From Clostridia bacterium (lineage in GTDB: Bacteria > Bacillota > Clostridia > Lachnospirales > Lachnospiraceae), in contig SAAH01000033.1 of NCBI GenBank assembly GCA_009929525.1, positions 1 through 35,349 of the forward strand: 35,349 bases of DNA, read 5' to 3'. The notes beneath the pieces were generated by a model. It saw only the letters and a list, made by a program, of their open reading frames with translations. It was not told the DNA's origin and searched no databases. A program made the position numbers and the translations under genes. Each line of letters starts with the position of its first letter. Position 1 is the first letter of the stretch. Below are positions 27,166 to 35,326 of this stretch, piece by piece.

Positions 27166-28256
27166 TGAATATTGAACTACATGAAATCCCCATAAGAGAG
27201 GTAGTAGCAGGATATAAAGATAGTGCTGAAAATGGCGTTGTAGGTTATGGGGGCCGGTTAAATATCCGCCCGGCATTTCAACGGGAATTCATCTATAAAG
27301 AGAAGCAGCGTGACGAAGTTATTCGTACTGTCATGCGTGATTTTCCTCTTAATGTGATGTACTGGGTAAAGAGTGACGATGGAAACTATGAAATTCTCGA
27401 CGGACAGCAACGGACAGTAAGCATCTGTCAATATGCAAGTGGTGATTTTTCCATTGACCATTTGGGTTTTGATAATCTGACTCAGACAGAGCAGGAACAG
27501 ATTCTTAATTATCCCCTGATGATTTATATCTGTGAGGGAACGGATAAGGAGAAGCTTGACTGGTTTAAGATTATCAATATTGCAGGAGAGCAGCTGACTT
27601 CACAGGAATTAAGAAATGCGATCTATACAGGAGAATGGCTGACGGAAGCAAAAAAATATTTCAGTAAAACCGGATGCCCAGCATATCAAATTGCAGATAA
27701 ATATATGAAAGGCTCACCTATTCGTCAAGATTATCTGGAAACCGCAATCAAATGGCTAGCTGCTAAAAACGGATCTGAAATAGAAGATTACATGGCTACG
27801 CATCAGCATGATTTGAATTGCAATGAGTTGTGGCTGTATTTTAAAGCAGTTATCGACTGGGTGCAGGTGCTGTTTCCAAATTTCAGGAAAGAGATGCAGG
27901 GTTTGGAGTGGGGAGTTTACTATAATAAATTCGCTGATGGAAAATACGATGCAAAGGAATTAGAAGCAAAAATCATAGAGCTGATGGAAGATGATGATGT
28001 TACGAAGAATTCCGGTATATATGAATATCTTTTAGATCACGATGAAAAGCATCTGAGCATTCGTGCATTTACTCCTAAGATGAAGAGAGCCACATATGAA
28101 AAACAAAAGGGGATTTGTATTCATTGTAAAGAACATTTCGAATTGGATGAAATGGAAGCAGATCATATCACTCCGTGGAGTCAGGGCGGCAGAACCACCA
28201 TAGAGAACTGCCAAATGCTTTGCAGAGAATGCAATCGGCGCAAAAGTGACAAATAA
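27165..28256 (+). CDS. DUF262 and HNH endonuclease domain protein
   Basis: A 363-aa protein. The N-terminal DUF262 (ParB/GmrS-like NTPase fold) shows RPAFQREFIYKEKQRDEVI and the signature DGQQR at 79-83. The C-terminal HNH module has zinc-binding C318/C321 and C353/C356, the DH of EADHITPW (H334) and N348. DUF262-HNH proteins include GmrSD-type and related defence nucleases, many modification-dependent. Translational coupling to an EcoRI-family methylase suggests the nuclease half of a two-gene restriction-like system. Whether it cuts unmethylated or modified DNA cannot be told from sequence. Confidence 0.9.
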   Translation: MNIELHEIPIREVVAGYKDSAENGVVGYGGRLNIRPAFQREFIYKEKQRDEVIRTVMRDFPLNVMYWVKSDDGNYEILDGQQRTVSICQYASGDFSIDHLGFDNLTQTEQEQILNYPLMIYICEGTDKEKLDWFKIINIAGEQLTSQELRNAIYTGEWLTEAKKYFSKTGCPAYQIADKYMKGSPIRQDYLETAIKWLAAKNGSEIEDYMATHQHDLNCNELWLYFKAVIDWVQVLFPNFRKEMQGLEWGVYYNKFADGKYDAKELEAKIIELMEDDDVTKNSGIYEYLLDHDEKHLSIRAFTPKMKRATYEKQKGICIHCKEHFELDEMEADHITPWSQGGRTTIENCQMLCRECNRRKSDK

Positions 28257-28300
28257 ACAATTCTTAAAGAACATAAACCAGCCATGGGAGAACAGAAGAA

Positions 28301-28507
28301 ATGATAACCGTAAAGAAAATTGTTAGTGAGCAGTGCTGTAGAAGCTGCTTAAATGAGAAATATGGAATGAACCTAAAAAGAAGCGATGTCATAATATACA
28401 GCTATCAACATCCTTGTCACTCATGCAAAAGGATGTCCAATATTGTTTATTCCGTGCGTAAATCACGAAGGTGGAAATTGCTGTTTGCTAAAAAGAGACA
28501 CGAATAA
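28301..28507 (+). CDS. Small Cys-rich, probable zinc-binding protein
   Basis: A 68-aa basic protein with CCRSC (residues 12-16) and CHSC (39-42), a plausible four-Cys zinc knuckle, followed by a basic tail. Similar short CxxC...CxxC proteins are common and unnamed in Lachnospiraceae. It lies 44 bp after the nuclease gene, on the same strand, and may belong to the same accessory module. The ribosome site is AGAAGAA, which is weak. Function unknown. Confidence 0.55.
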   Translation: MITVKKIVSEQCCRSCLNEKYGMNLKRSDVIIYSYQHPCHSCKRMSNIVYSVRKSRRWKLLFAKKRHE

Positions 28508-28701
28508 AAGAGTATGTATTTCAGATATTTATTTTGGGTACAACATATTTAATAATTGGGTTACTAAATGATTTCACATATAGTTTTTTGGCAGATAAAA
28601 TTTGTAGAAAGATTGGCAAAGGATTTACACAGTGGGTAGGAAAAATTGGTTCAATTATAATGATTGGGACAGCTGTGTATATGTTCGCATCAAACTTATA
28701 G
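28501..28701 (+). pseudogene. LysE/RhtB-type exporter, C-terminal remnant
   Basis: An open stretch without a start codon reads IFILGTTYLIIGLLNDFTYS, then FLADKICRKIG, then a final hydrophobic helix ending VYMFASNL. This matches the end of LysE/RhtB-family amino-acid exporters (loop plus last membrane helix). The first ~140 residues are missing, and its left edge overlaps the end of the Cys-rich gene. It marks truncation of ancestral sequence at the accessory-region boundary. Confidence 0.5.
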
Positions 28702-28802
28702 GAAGGTTCAAGTGAATGATGAGAAATATAAATAGAATTTTTGGATGGTGAATGTTACTGATTTCATCATCTTTTTTTTGAAAAAAGTCTATTTTTTTGT
28801 TA

Positions 28803-29074
28803 GTCCTTACTTGACATTAGCAGATGAGGCTACCGCTTCACTTGATGTAGATAATGAAACATTGATTCAGGAATCTTTGTCAAAATTGATCCAGAATAAA
28901 ACGGTGCTGATTATTGCACACCGTATGCGAACAGTCGCAGCAGCTGATAAGATCGTTGTATTGAAAGATGGTGTGGTGGCAGAGCAGGGTAGTCCTGCGG
29001 AATTGGAGAAGAAGGATGGTATTTACAACCATATGATGGCCATGCAGATGAAGGCTGAGAATTGGAAATTATAA
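28803..29074 (+). pseudogene. ABC transporter ATP-binding protein, C-terminal remnant
   Basis: About 90 residues of an ABC exporter ATPase: Walker B and D-loop LADEATASLDVDNE, the H-loop IIAHRMRTV, and the end of the domain through MKAENWKL. Walker A, Q-loop, signature motif and membrane domain are absent, so the protein is broken. An open frame extends left to 28745, but that part (poly-T, FFLKKVYFF) is not ABC sequence; the break is near 28803. It ends 15 bp before feoA. The fragment probably records an old insertion or deletion at the junction between accessory DNA and chromosome. Confidence 0.75.
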
Positions 29075-29089
29075 AAGGAGAAGAGAAGC

Positions 29090-29323
29090 ATGAAATTAGA
29101 TGAAATGAAGGAAAAAAATTCTGGGAGTATCACCAAAATCCAAGGTACGGCAGAATTTCAGAGAAGAATCACATCCGTAGGTCTCACTATAGGAAGTAAG
29201 GTCGAGATGATTCAGAATGATAAGCATAACCCCATCATGATGCACGTTAGAAATACAACTCTGGCAATGAATCGAAGAGATGGTGCAAATATTGAAGTGG
29301 AGGAAATAAGAAATGGCAGATGA
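29090..29323 (+). CDS. feoA: FeoA, ferrous iron transport accessory protein
   Basis: A 77-aa SH3-like FeoA protein: SITKIQGTAEFQRRITSVGLTIGSKVEMI is the typical core, with LAMNRRDGANIEVE at the end. FeoA is a small cytoplasmic partner of FeoB, important for iron(II) uptake. The ATG follows AAAAGGAG. The gene overlaps feoB by 11 nt and starts just after a truncated ABC ATPase fragment, so the native promoter may have been altered; none is evident here. Confidence 0.9.
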   Translation: MKLDEMKEKNSGSITKIQGTAEFQRRITSVGLTIGSKVEMIQNDKHNPIMMHVRNTTLAMNRRDGANIEVEEIRNGR

Positions 29324-31340
29324 TCAATATACCATTGCATTACTTGGACAACCAAATTCAGGAAAATCAACATTGTTTAATGGCTTGACAGGTTCCAGAC
29401 AACATGTTGGAAACTGGCCAGGTAAGACGGTAGAGAAGAAGGAAGGATCTTTTTCTTACGACGGAACGAATTATAATATTGTAGATTTACCTGGTACTTA
29501 CAGTTTGGTAGCAAATTCAGATGAAGAAATCGTTACCAGAGATTACATTCAGAATGGACATGCAGATATGGTATGCATTTTGGCAGATGCTTCCCAGTTG
29601 GAACGAAGCCTGTTTATGCTCAGTGATTATGCTGGAATCAGAGTACCGGCTGTACTGCTTTTGAATCTGATGGACGTTGCAGCAGAACAAGGGAAAAAGA
29701 TTGACTGTAGAGCAATATCAGAACAAATTGGGATACCGGTGATTCCATTCATAGCATCCGAACCGAAGAAATATGAGGGATTTTATGAATTACTGCAGAG
29801 AAAAGATAAACAGAATTGGATCATTCAGGAGAATGGATTAGAAAAGCTTTTAAGAGAGCGATTAGGAGATACCTATCCTAAACTGATGGATATATTACCA
29901 GATCGTGGAGTTCTGGTATATTCCAGAACATGGATTATAATGAAAGCCCTGGAACAGGATAAAGAGTTATATAGAGTATTAGATGAACAAATCGGAGCAG
30001 GCAGACGGCAGGAACTGCAGCAAATCTGTGAAAGTGTTACAGATGGAAGTCTTATAACCGGTGATTGTAAATACAAATGGATTGATTCTGTTTTGCAGAA
30101 GCATGTGGAAGGAGGAAAGTCAGCACCTGTAAGAGGAAAATTTGATAAACTGGCAACGTCAAAGATATGGGGAAAACCTTTTGCGATTGTGATGGTCTTG
30201 TTAGGATTAATGGTTTCCATGATTGCGGCAATGCCGATCATGGGTATTGGAAGTTTGATCGGAGGCTTAAGTACGCCGCTTACCAGTCTAATGATGAAAG
30301 CAGATGTGGCACCAATATTGATTTCATTGGTCAGTGATGGAATCATAACTGCAGTCTCTTTTGCAGTTATGATGAGTGGATTTGCATTCGGGATTAGCCT
30401 GGTGTTTGGATTCATGGAAGAAGTAGGATACATGGCAAGAATCTCTTATGTATTTGATGGAACTATGCAGAAACTTGGACTCCAGGGAAAAGCAATCATG
30501 CCATTCCTGGTAAGTTTTGGCTGTAATATTGGAGGAGGATCCGGAACAAGGGTGCTGGACTCCTGGGGACAAAGGATGCTTACCATTGCATTATCCTGGG
30601 TGATTCCATGTGGTTCGACCTGGGGAGTTGTGGGCCTGGTGTCAGCACTGTTCTTTGGAAAAGGAGCGGTTCTTGTAGTTCTCGCCCTGTTTTTGACTTC
30701 TATTTTACATATATATGTTACCTCTAAAATCTATGGAAGAAAACTATTAAAAGAATCTGATCGCAGTGGACTTTTGATGGAACTTCCGCCGTACCACAAA
30801 CCAAAATGGGGCAGTCTGCTAAAATATGTGTGGAACCGTATGCTTGATGTATTAAAAAGAGCAATGGGAATCATTATGCTGGTATCCATTGTGTTTTGCA
30901 TTTTATCTTTTACACCAAGTGGAAACATTGAGGGCAGTTTGATTTACAAGATTGGATCCTTTATCGAACCAGTAACTATGTTCTTTGGCCTGCGCTGGCA
31001 GACATTTATGGCATGGCTAGCATCCGGTATGGAAAAAGAAGCCTCCCTTGGTGTGCTTGCTGCGCTATTTAAGGATACAGGTATCTGGACAGGTATTGCA
31101 AATCAGGCAAGTGTGGATACAAGCATACTGAGCACTGCACTCATAGAGACTATTTCCAAAGCGGAAGCACTGGCATTTGTATTTGCATTCTATTTTAATA
31201 TGCCTTGTCTTATGGCCTTGGGGGCTGCATCACAGGAAACACATTCGCTGAAATGGACGGTTCGGATTGCGTTGTATTATATTGGTACATCTTTAATTTT
31301 AGCGTGTATTGTATATCACATAGGATTACTACTGTTTTAG
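29313..31340 (+). CDS. feoB: FeoB, ferrous iron transporter
   Basis: A 675-aa integral membrane GTPase importing Fe2+. The G domain has G1 GQPNSGKST (12-20), G3 DLPG (58-61) and G4 NLMD (118-121). A helical spacer and about eight or nine membrane segments follow from residue ~285. The first gate motif is a variant: SFGCNIGGGSGTRVLDSWGQ in place of the classical GCxVPAIMATR, keeping the Cys. It overlaps feoA and starts with a GGAGG site. The protein looks complete. Confidence 0.93.
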   Translation: MADDQYTIALLGQPNSGKSTLFNGLTGSRQHVGNWPGKTVEKKEGSFSYDGTNYNIVDLPGTYSLVANSDEEIVTRDYIQNGHADMVCILADASQLERSLFMLSDYAGIRVPAVLLLNLMDVAAEQGKKIDCRAISEQIGIPVIPFIASEPKKYEGFYELLQRKDKQNWIIQENGLEKLLRERLGDTYPKLMDILPDRGVLVYSRTWIIMKALEQDKELYRVLDEQIGAGRRQELQQICESVTDGSLITGDCKYKWIDSVLQKHVEGGKSAPVRGKFDKLATSKIWGKPFAIVMVLLGLMVSMIAAMPIMGIGSLIGGLSTPLTSLMMKADVAPILISLVSDGIITAVSFAVMMSGFAFGISLVFGFMEEVGYMARISYVFDGTMQKLGLQGKAIMPFLVSFGCNIGGGSGTRVLDSWGQRMLTIALSWVIPCGSTWGVVGLVSALFFGKGAVLVVLALFLTSILHIYVTSKIYGRKLLKESDRSGLLMELPPYHKPKWGSLLKYVWNRMLDVLKRAMGIIMLVSIVFCILSFTPSGNIEGSLIYKIGSFIEPVTMFFGLRWQTFMAWLASGMEKEASLGVLAALFKDTGIWTGIANQASVDTSILSTALIETISKAEALAFVFAFYFNMPCLMALGAASQETHSLKWTVRIALYYIGTSLILACIVYHIGLLLF

Positions 31341-31347
31341 AAAATAG

Positions 31348-31566
31348 TTCATTCGAAAAAACTTACATTTTCAGCTAAAAGAGGACATTGGACATGATTA
31401 TGCAGTGAAATTGGTACAGGAAGAGGTAGATAAATACAAGAAGCAGATGGATAAAGTAGGAACCAAATATAAGATATTAAAAGAAGAAAACCAGAAAGAT
31501 GGTTCTGTTATTATTGAGATAAAGAAGCAGTATAATACATCATCTGTTGGACATTATTTAGATTAA
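31348..31566 (+). pseudogene. Unidentified gene remnant after feoB
   Basis: A 72-codon frame, open from a stop at 31345 and without an ATG, gives a well-formed charged sequence: HDYAVKLVQEEVDKYKKQM, then VGTKYKILKEENQKDGSVII, ending YNTSSVGHYLD. The amino-acid make-up is protein-like, but the N-terminus is missing and no family is recognised. It probably is the tail of a truncated gene. Confidence 0.4.
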
Positions 31567-31610
31567 TATAGTATGAGAATTAGAGTCTGGAACAAAACTT
31601 CTTGAGACCT

Positions 31611-31660
31611 TCAGCCGTGGATTATCCACGGCTGATTTTATAGTGCGCCTGGCGGCGCAC
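31611..31660 (+). terminator. Two adjacent strong hairpins
   Basis: A perfect 11-bp stem, TCAGCCGTGGA/TCCACGGCTGA (31611-31635, loop TTA), is followed by TTTTA, a good terminator. Just after it is a GC-rich 7-bp hairpin, GTGCGCC-TGGC-GGCGCAC (31643-31660), much richer in GC than its surroundings. Confidence 0.7.
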
Positions 31661-32148
31661 GTTTCTAATGATGGAAGAATTGTATGAAACAGATATTGCA
31701 GAAAACAGATAGAAAGTTTAATGATCCGAAAGCAGTAGAAATGGTCTCAAAGATGGATTAACCTTGATTTTCAAGATGTGATAAAACTGCGAAAACAACT
31801 TCTCTTTGAAGGAAAGAAGGTTCATTATATAGCGAAGTCAGCCTTAGATAGTTGTGGAAAACCAGGGGATGGGACATGCAGAGTTTTTTACACTTTATCC
31901 AAAACAATTTTTGCACACAGTTAAAATCGTTCATTGAGAAAATCTGATAAAGGTGAGAAAATGAAAAGAGAAAATTGGGAAAATAAAGAAATGAGGTGTG
32001 TCGATGAAGAAGAATAAGGCTGCATTAGAGATGAGAGAAGACTTAACTCTGGTGTATGGAAATGGGAATGGCACTATGGCATTTGATGTGTAGTATAAAA
32101 GAGAAGAAAAGTAACCCAAAATGTAATAAAATTATAAAGGAGGATTCT
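31661..32148. other. Decayed stretch before the dehydrogenase gene
   Basis: No intact gene is evident. Short protein-like fragments occur in different frames, for example QSFLHFIQNNFCTQLKSF (~31878-31931). A 29-codon ORF at 32004-32093 begins MKKNKAALEMREDLTLVYG after GAGGTGTG and could be a small peptide or gene stub. The region reads as pseudogene debris. Confidence 0.4.
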
Positions 32149-33168
32149 ATGAAAGCGGCATTATACCAGGGAGAAAGAAATATAGAAATCGTAGATTTAC
32201 CGACACCAACGCCAGGAGACGATGATATTGTTATTAAAAATATCTACTCCAGTATTTGTGGCACTGATGTGGCAGTATATACCCATGGACCAAATCAGGG
32301 ACACCGTATTACAATAGGGGGCGAATTTGGACATGAAACAGTATCAAGAGTAGTAGAAGTAGGGAGAAATGTAAAAGATATTCAGGTTGGAAAAAGAGTA
32401 TATCCGTATCCCAGACTGGCAAAGGGAGATCCGAGAAGAGCAGGAACTATTGGCGGATTTTCGGAATACATACTTGTTCCAAATGCAAAAATAAATGAAG
32501 AGGTATACGCAGTACCCGAGACAATCAGCGATAAAGTGGCAAGCCTTATTGAACCATTTACAGTAGGATGTAGAGCAGCAAGGAGGGCAGAACCGAAGAA
32601 AGGAGAAAATGCCATTGTCTTTGGAGCCGGAACTATAGGAATTGCAGCAGCTATTAGCTTAAAATATTTTGGCTGTGATAAGGTAATGATTTGTGATTAT
32701 TCGGATTTTCGACTGAAAATAGCAAAAGGATTAGGTTTTGAAATTTGTAATAATGGAAAAGAAGATTTGAAAACAAAGACAAAAGAGTATTTTGGCGAAG
32801 CAATATCAGCGCTGGGAATGACCTGTGATACAGATATTTATATTGATGCAGCAGGTGCAGATGAAATTATTGCAACTTATCAGGCAATGGGAAGTGTTGG
32901 TTCACGTATGGTTGTGGTAGCTGTAAAAGCAGGAATGAGGTCAGTAGATGTATTAGCGATGACCTTCGGACAGCATGCCCTCATCGGAAGTGGCGGATAT
33001 ACCCCGGAGGATGTCAGGGATATTATGAATATTATGGAAAGTGGAAAATGGGATATTGAATCTATCATTACCCATGAGTTTTCGCAAGATAGACTGGCAG
33101 AAGCGATTGAAATGGCATCCGACACGGAGCATGCCTTAAATGTGGTTATAAAATATGAAATGAAGTAG
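32149..33168 (+). CDS. Zinc-dependent medium-chain alcohol dehydrogenase
   Basis: A 339-aa MDR dehydrogenase. The catalytic zinc ligands are visible: C37 (CGTD), H62/E63 (FGHE) and E135 (IEPF). The NAD(P)-binding motif is GAGTIG (159-164). The usual structural-zinc loop with four Cys is absent (PYPRLAKGDPRRAGTIGG occupies that place). It should oxidise an alcohol or polyol, or reduce the aldehyde or ketone; the substrate is not determined. The ATG at 32149 has a perfect AAAGGAGG; an open frame extends to 32056 but has no ribosome site there. No partner gene is adjacent. Confidence 0.87.
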   Translation: MKAALYQGERNIEIVDLPTPTPGDDDIVIKNIYSSICGTDVAVYTHGPNQGHRITIGGEFGHETVSRVVEVGRNVKDIQVGKRVYPYPRLAKGDPRRAGTIGGFSEYILVPNAKINEEVYAVPETISDKVASLIEPFTVGCRAARRAEPKKGENAIVFGAGTIGIAAAISLKYFGCDKVMICDYSDFRLKIAKGLGFEICNNGKEDLKTKTKEYFGEAISALGMTCDTDIYIDAAGADEIIATYQAMGSVGSRMVVVAVKAGMRSVDVLAMTFGQHALIGSGGYTPEDVRDIMNIMESGKWDIESIITHEFSQDRLAEAIEMASDTEHALNVVIKYEMK

Positions 33169-33240
33169 AAATCATGAAGAAAAGAAGTTATGTTGCAATG
33201 AAAGCTTTCTATGAACTTTCTGTGAAATACCTGTCGGGCA

Positions 33241-33270
33241 TTGACGGCGTAGAAAATAATTTGTTATAGT
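33241..33270 (+). promoter_or_regulatory. Promoter of the lipoprotein esterase gene
   Basis: TTGACG (33241-33246) and TATAGT (33265-33270) are separated by 18 bp, which predicts a start of transcription near 33277 and a leader of about 95 nt. Confidence 0.6.
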
Positions 33271-33276
33271 GCATAT

Positions 33277-33343
33277 AGCGAGCCAGGAAACTGGCCTACA
33301 TAAGAATCTATTGTATTGATAAAGAATACAGTGGGTTCTTTTT
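33277..33343 (+). promoter_or_regulatory. Structured leader with intrinsic terminator (attenuator or riboswitch candidate)
   Basis: Downstream of the promoter, GCCAG-GAAA-CTGGC (33282-33295) forms a GNRA-capped hairpin. Then 33302-33317 pairs with 33325-33340 over 16 bp (three G-U), followed by a T-run, giving a terminator 29 bp before the start codon. A terminator inside a leader suggests conditional read-through. No known riboswitch class was recognised. Confidence 0.5.
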
Positions 33344-33371
33344 ATTTTATTATAGTAGGAGGATTTTTTTA

Positions 33372-34418
33372 ATGAAGCGAACAGGATTATTTGTAGTATT
33401 GTGTATATCAGTATGTATGTTAATGGGAGGATGTGGTAATGATTCCAATCAGAATACAGAAGAGTCAACAATTGCAGTAGAAGAGAATACTACAGTAGAA
33501 GAAACAACTGAATCAGCAGAAAAGCCAGAAGGTCCACGAGGAAACGGCGGTGGTAATGGTGGTGGAAATCGTGGAGGTGCAATGATGTCAGAAACAGATC
33601 CAGAACTTCTAGCAGTAATTGAAGAAAATGCGGATAAATTTGAACAGTTTTCCTATACAGATGAGGAAACTGGAATTACATTGGAATACAGTCTGTATAT
33701 TCCAGAAAACTATGATGAAAATACGAGCTATCCGTTGTTGATGTACATTCCTGATTCTACAGGTGCTGGAAAAAGTGCTGCTGAAATAGTAGAACAGTAC
33801 TATGGAGCAGATGTTTGGGTGACAGAGGAAGAGCAGGAAAAGCATGCATCTTTTGTATTTGTTCCTGCATTTACAGAAACTGTTGTAGATGATAATTGGA
33901 CAACATCAGAACAAATTGAAGTTGTGGTTAAGATTATTGAAAGTCTTAGTGAGCAGTATCATGTGGATGAAAACCGGATTTATGCGACAGGACAGTCAAT
34001 GGGGTGTATGACATCGCTATATCTTAATAGCAAGTATCCGGATTTATTTGCTGCATCATTGTTTGTTTCAGGACAGTGGGATATTTCAGTATTACAGGGA
34101 TTAGAAGATAAAAAATTCTTTTACATCACTGCAGGTGGTGATACGAATGCATCTGGAGGACAAGATGAAGTAAAAGCTATGTTTGATACAGATGGTGTTT
34201 CCTATAGCTATGGAACTTGGAATGCACAGAACTTGGCAGAAGAACAGAATGCCGCAGTAGAAACATTATTGTCAGAAGGAAATCAGGCTAATATGATTCG
34301 TTTTGAAGCAGGAACTGTATTTAAAGAAGGAGAAAGCGGAATGGAGCATATGGCATCGTTCAATTATGCATATAAAATCACTGCAGTAAGAGACTGGCTG
34401 TATGAACAGACAAAATAA
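33372..34418 (+). CDS. Secreted lipoprotein esterase (alpha/beta hydrolase)
   Basis: 348 aa. The signal peptide has a lipobox MGGC with lipidated C21, so it is anchored outside the cell. A low-complexity linker (~30-70, rich in E/T, then G/N repeats) leads to an esterase domain: YSLYIPENYDENTSYPLLMYIPD, then GQSMGCM with nucleophile S209, like PHB-depolymerase and feruloyl-esterase type hydrolases. A probable acid lies in GGDTNASGG and a His in GMEHMAS. Substrate unknown; a plant polysaccharide ester or peptide-like substrate is possible. The start follows TAGGAGG. It is monocistronic, flanked by its own promoter and terminator. Confidence 0.85.
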   Translation: MKRTGLFVVLCISVCMLMGGCGNDSNQNTEESTIAVEENTTVEETTESAEKPEGPRGNGGGNGGGNRGGAMMSETDPELLAVIEENADKFEQFSYTDEETGITLEYSLYIPENYDENTSYPLLMYIPDSTGAGKSAAEIVEQYYGADVWVTEEEQEKHASFVFVPAFTETVVDDNWTTSEQIEVVVKIIESLSEQYHVDENRIYATGQSMGCMTSLYLNSKYPDLFAASLFVSGQWDISVLQGLEDKKFFYITAGGDTNASGGQDEVKAMFDTDGVSYSYGTWNAQNLAEEQNAAVETLLSEGNQANMIRFEAGTVFKEGESGMEHMASFNYAYKITAVRDWLYEQTK

Positions 34419-34441
34419 GTCATTAAATTAAGAAGAAAAAG

Positions 34442-34485
34442 TATCAGTAGCGTATTTTCACATAAAACATGCTACTGATATTTTT
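34442..34485 (+). terminator. Terminator of the esterase gene
   Basis: A perfect 10-bp stem, TATCAGTAGC (34442-34451) with GCTACTGATA (34471-34480), and a T5 run. Confidence 0.85.
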
Positions 34486-34499
34486 ATGTAGTGAAATAG

Positions 34500-34715
34500 A
34501 TGTCAAGCGGTGTTGTATCTTATAACGAGAAAAGCTTATGGGTACTGTACTACATTGGCTGGACAAACTGTTTTGTTATCCTTCTACTGACAATTCCACC
34601 CTGTTTGGCATTTCTCTTCTTTGCGATAGATAGAAAGAACATATTTGCAATATTGGCGAATATTTTATTTATGATATGTCATGTGATATATGCACTTCAA
34701 TATTTTATCATCTAA
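34500..34715 (+). CDS. Possible small membrane protein
   Basis: A 71-codon ORF with two or three hydrophobic segments (WTNCFVILLLTIPPCLAFLFF; IFAILANILFMICHVIYAL), typical of a small integral membrane protein. It begins 15 bp after a terminator and has no obvious ribosome site or promoter, so expression is doubtful. No family is recognised. Confidence 0.35.
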   Translation: MSSGVVSYNEKSLWVLYYIGWTNCFVILLLTIPPCLAFLFFAIDRKNIFAILANILFMICHVIYALQYFII

Positions 34716-34808
34716 AAGTAAGAAAAGATTGGATGGAAATGTGGATTCCAGCGAAATAATACAAGATTGACTAAATGAAAATTGCGAAGTTATGTGTCAA
34801 TTTTTCTA

Positions 34809-34870
34809 AAAGGCATTTTATTGTATTCAATGTGATAGATTATCACTATGAAACACAATAAGATGCCTTT
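34809..34870. repeat. 62-bp imperfect palindrome
   Basis: The outer arms 34809-34824 and 34855-34870 pair over 16 bp (AAAGGCAT..., one G-U). The inner arms TTCA..GTGATA and TATCAC..TGAA pair around GAT at 34838-34840. The whole segment would fold into one long hairpin. It lies in a non-coding gap, 34716-34904, with no other feature. Confidence 0.65.
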
Positions 34871-34904
34871 GTTAGATAATATGGGAGAGGGGATGTTATG
34901 AAAC

Positions 34905-35247
34905 ATGATTTTTAAGAAAAAATGTAGAGTGAATATTAAGGTAAAGCTTATCAAGTATAAAGAAATGACAGTTTTGGGATATATGATATTTTCGAGTGGC
35001 AGATATGTTGAAGCTGATACAAAGCAGATAATGAATTCTTTCTACCGTTATCAGAGACATTGTAAGAATTCAAAATATATGATGGAACTTATGCGATGAT
35101 CTCTGTGGAGAGTTATTGGAAATGGATGCTTCAAAGTAAAGTGAAAAAGCAGAAGGATTATTTGATTGATCATTGGCTAAATGAGCAAGGGTATGTGTTT
35201 CAAAATATTGTGTATGTGTTATGGTCTAAAAATCGGAATAAGGTGTT
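34905..35247 (+). pseudogene. Possible frameshifted gene, unidentified
   Basis: Two overlapping open frames (34905-35099 and the one continuing from about 35066) read as protein-like sequence: YKEMTVLGYMIFSSGRYVEAD in the first, then YDGTYAMISVESYWKWMLQ and WLNEQGYVFQNIVYVLW in the second. The change of frame falls near 35063-35080. Together they might be one ~110-residue protein broken by an indel. No family is recognised and the reading is tentative. Confidence 0.3.
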
Positions 35248-35251
35248 CAGA

Positions 35252-35326
35252 TGTCAGACGGCGAATTACAATCGGGTGCAACAGCAAATTAAAATCCCGT
35301 CTGACACCTATCAGACCGCGCGGTCT
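35252..35326. repeat. Inverted repeat and GC-rich palindrome at the right edge
   Basis: TGTCAGACGG (35252-35261) recurs inverted at 35297-35306. A perfect 14-bp palindrome, AGACCGCGCGGTCT, lies at 35313-35326. GC content rises sharply relative to the preceding 800 bp, suggesting entry into another mobile or foreign segment that continues past the window. Confidence 0.55.

Noticed and set aside
28745-28802. N-terminal part of the ABC-fragment open frame
   Set aside because: Poly-T derived hydrophobic residues with no ABC similarity; recognisable homology begins only near Walker B.
32056-32148. N-terminal extension of the dehydrogenase
   Set aside because: The extra 31 residues are not MDR-like, and a perfect AAAGGAGG sits directly before the ATG at 32149.
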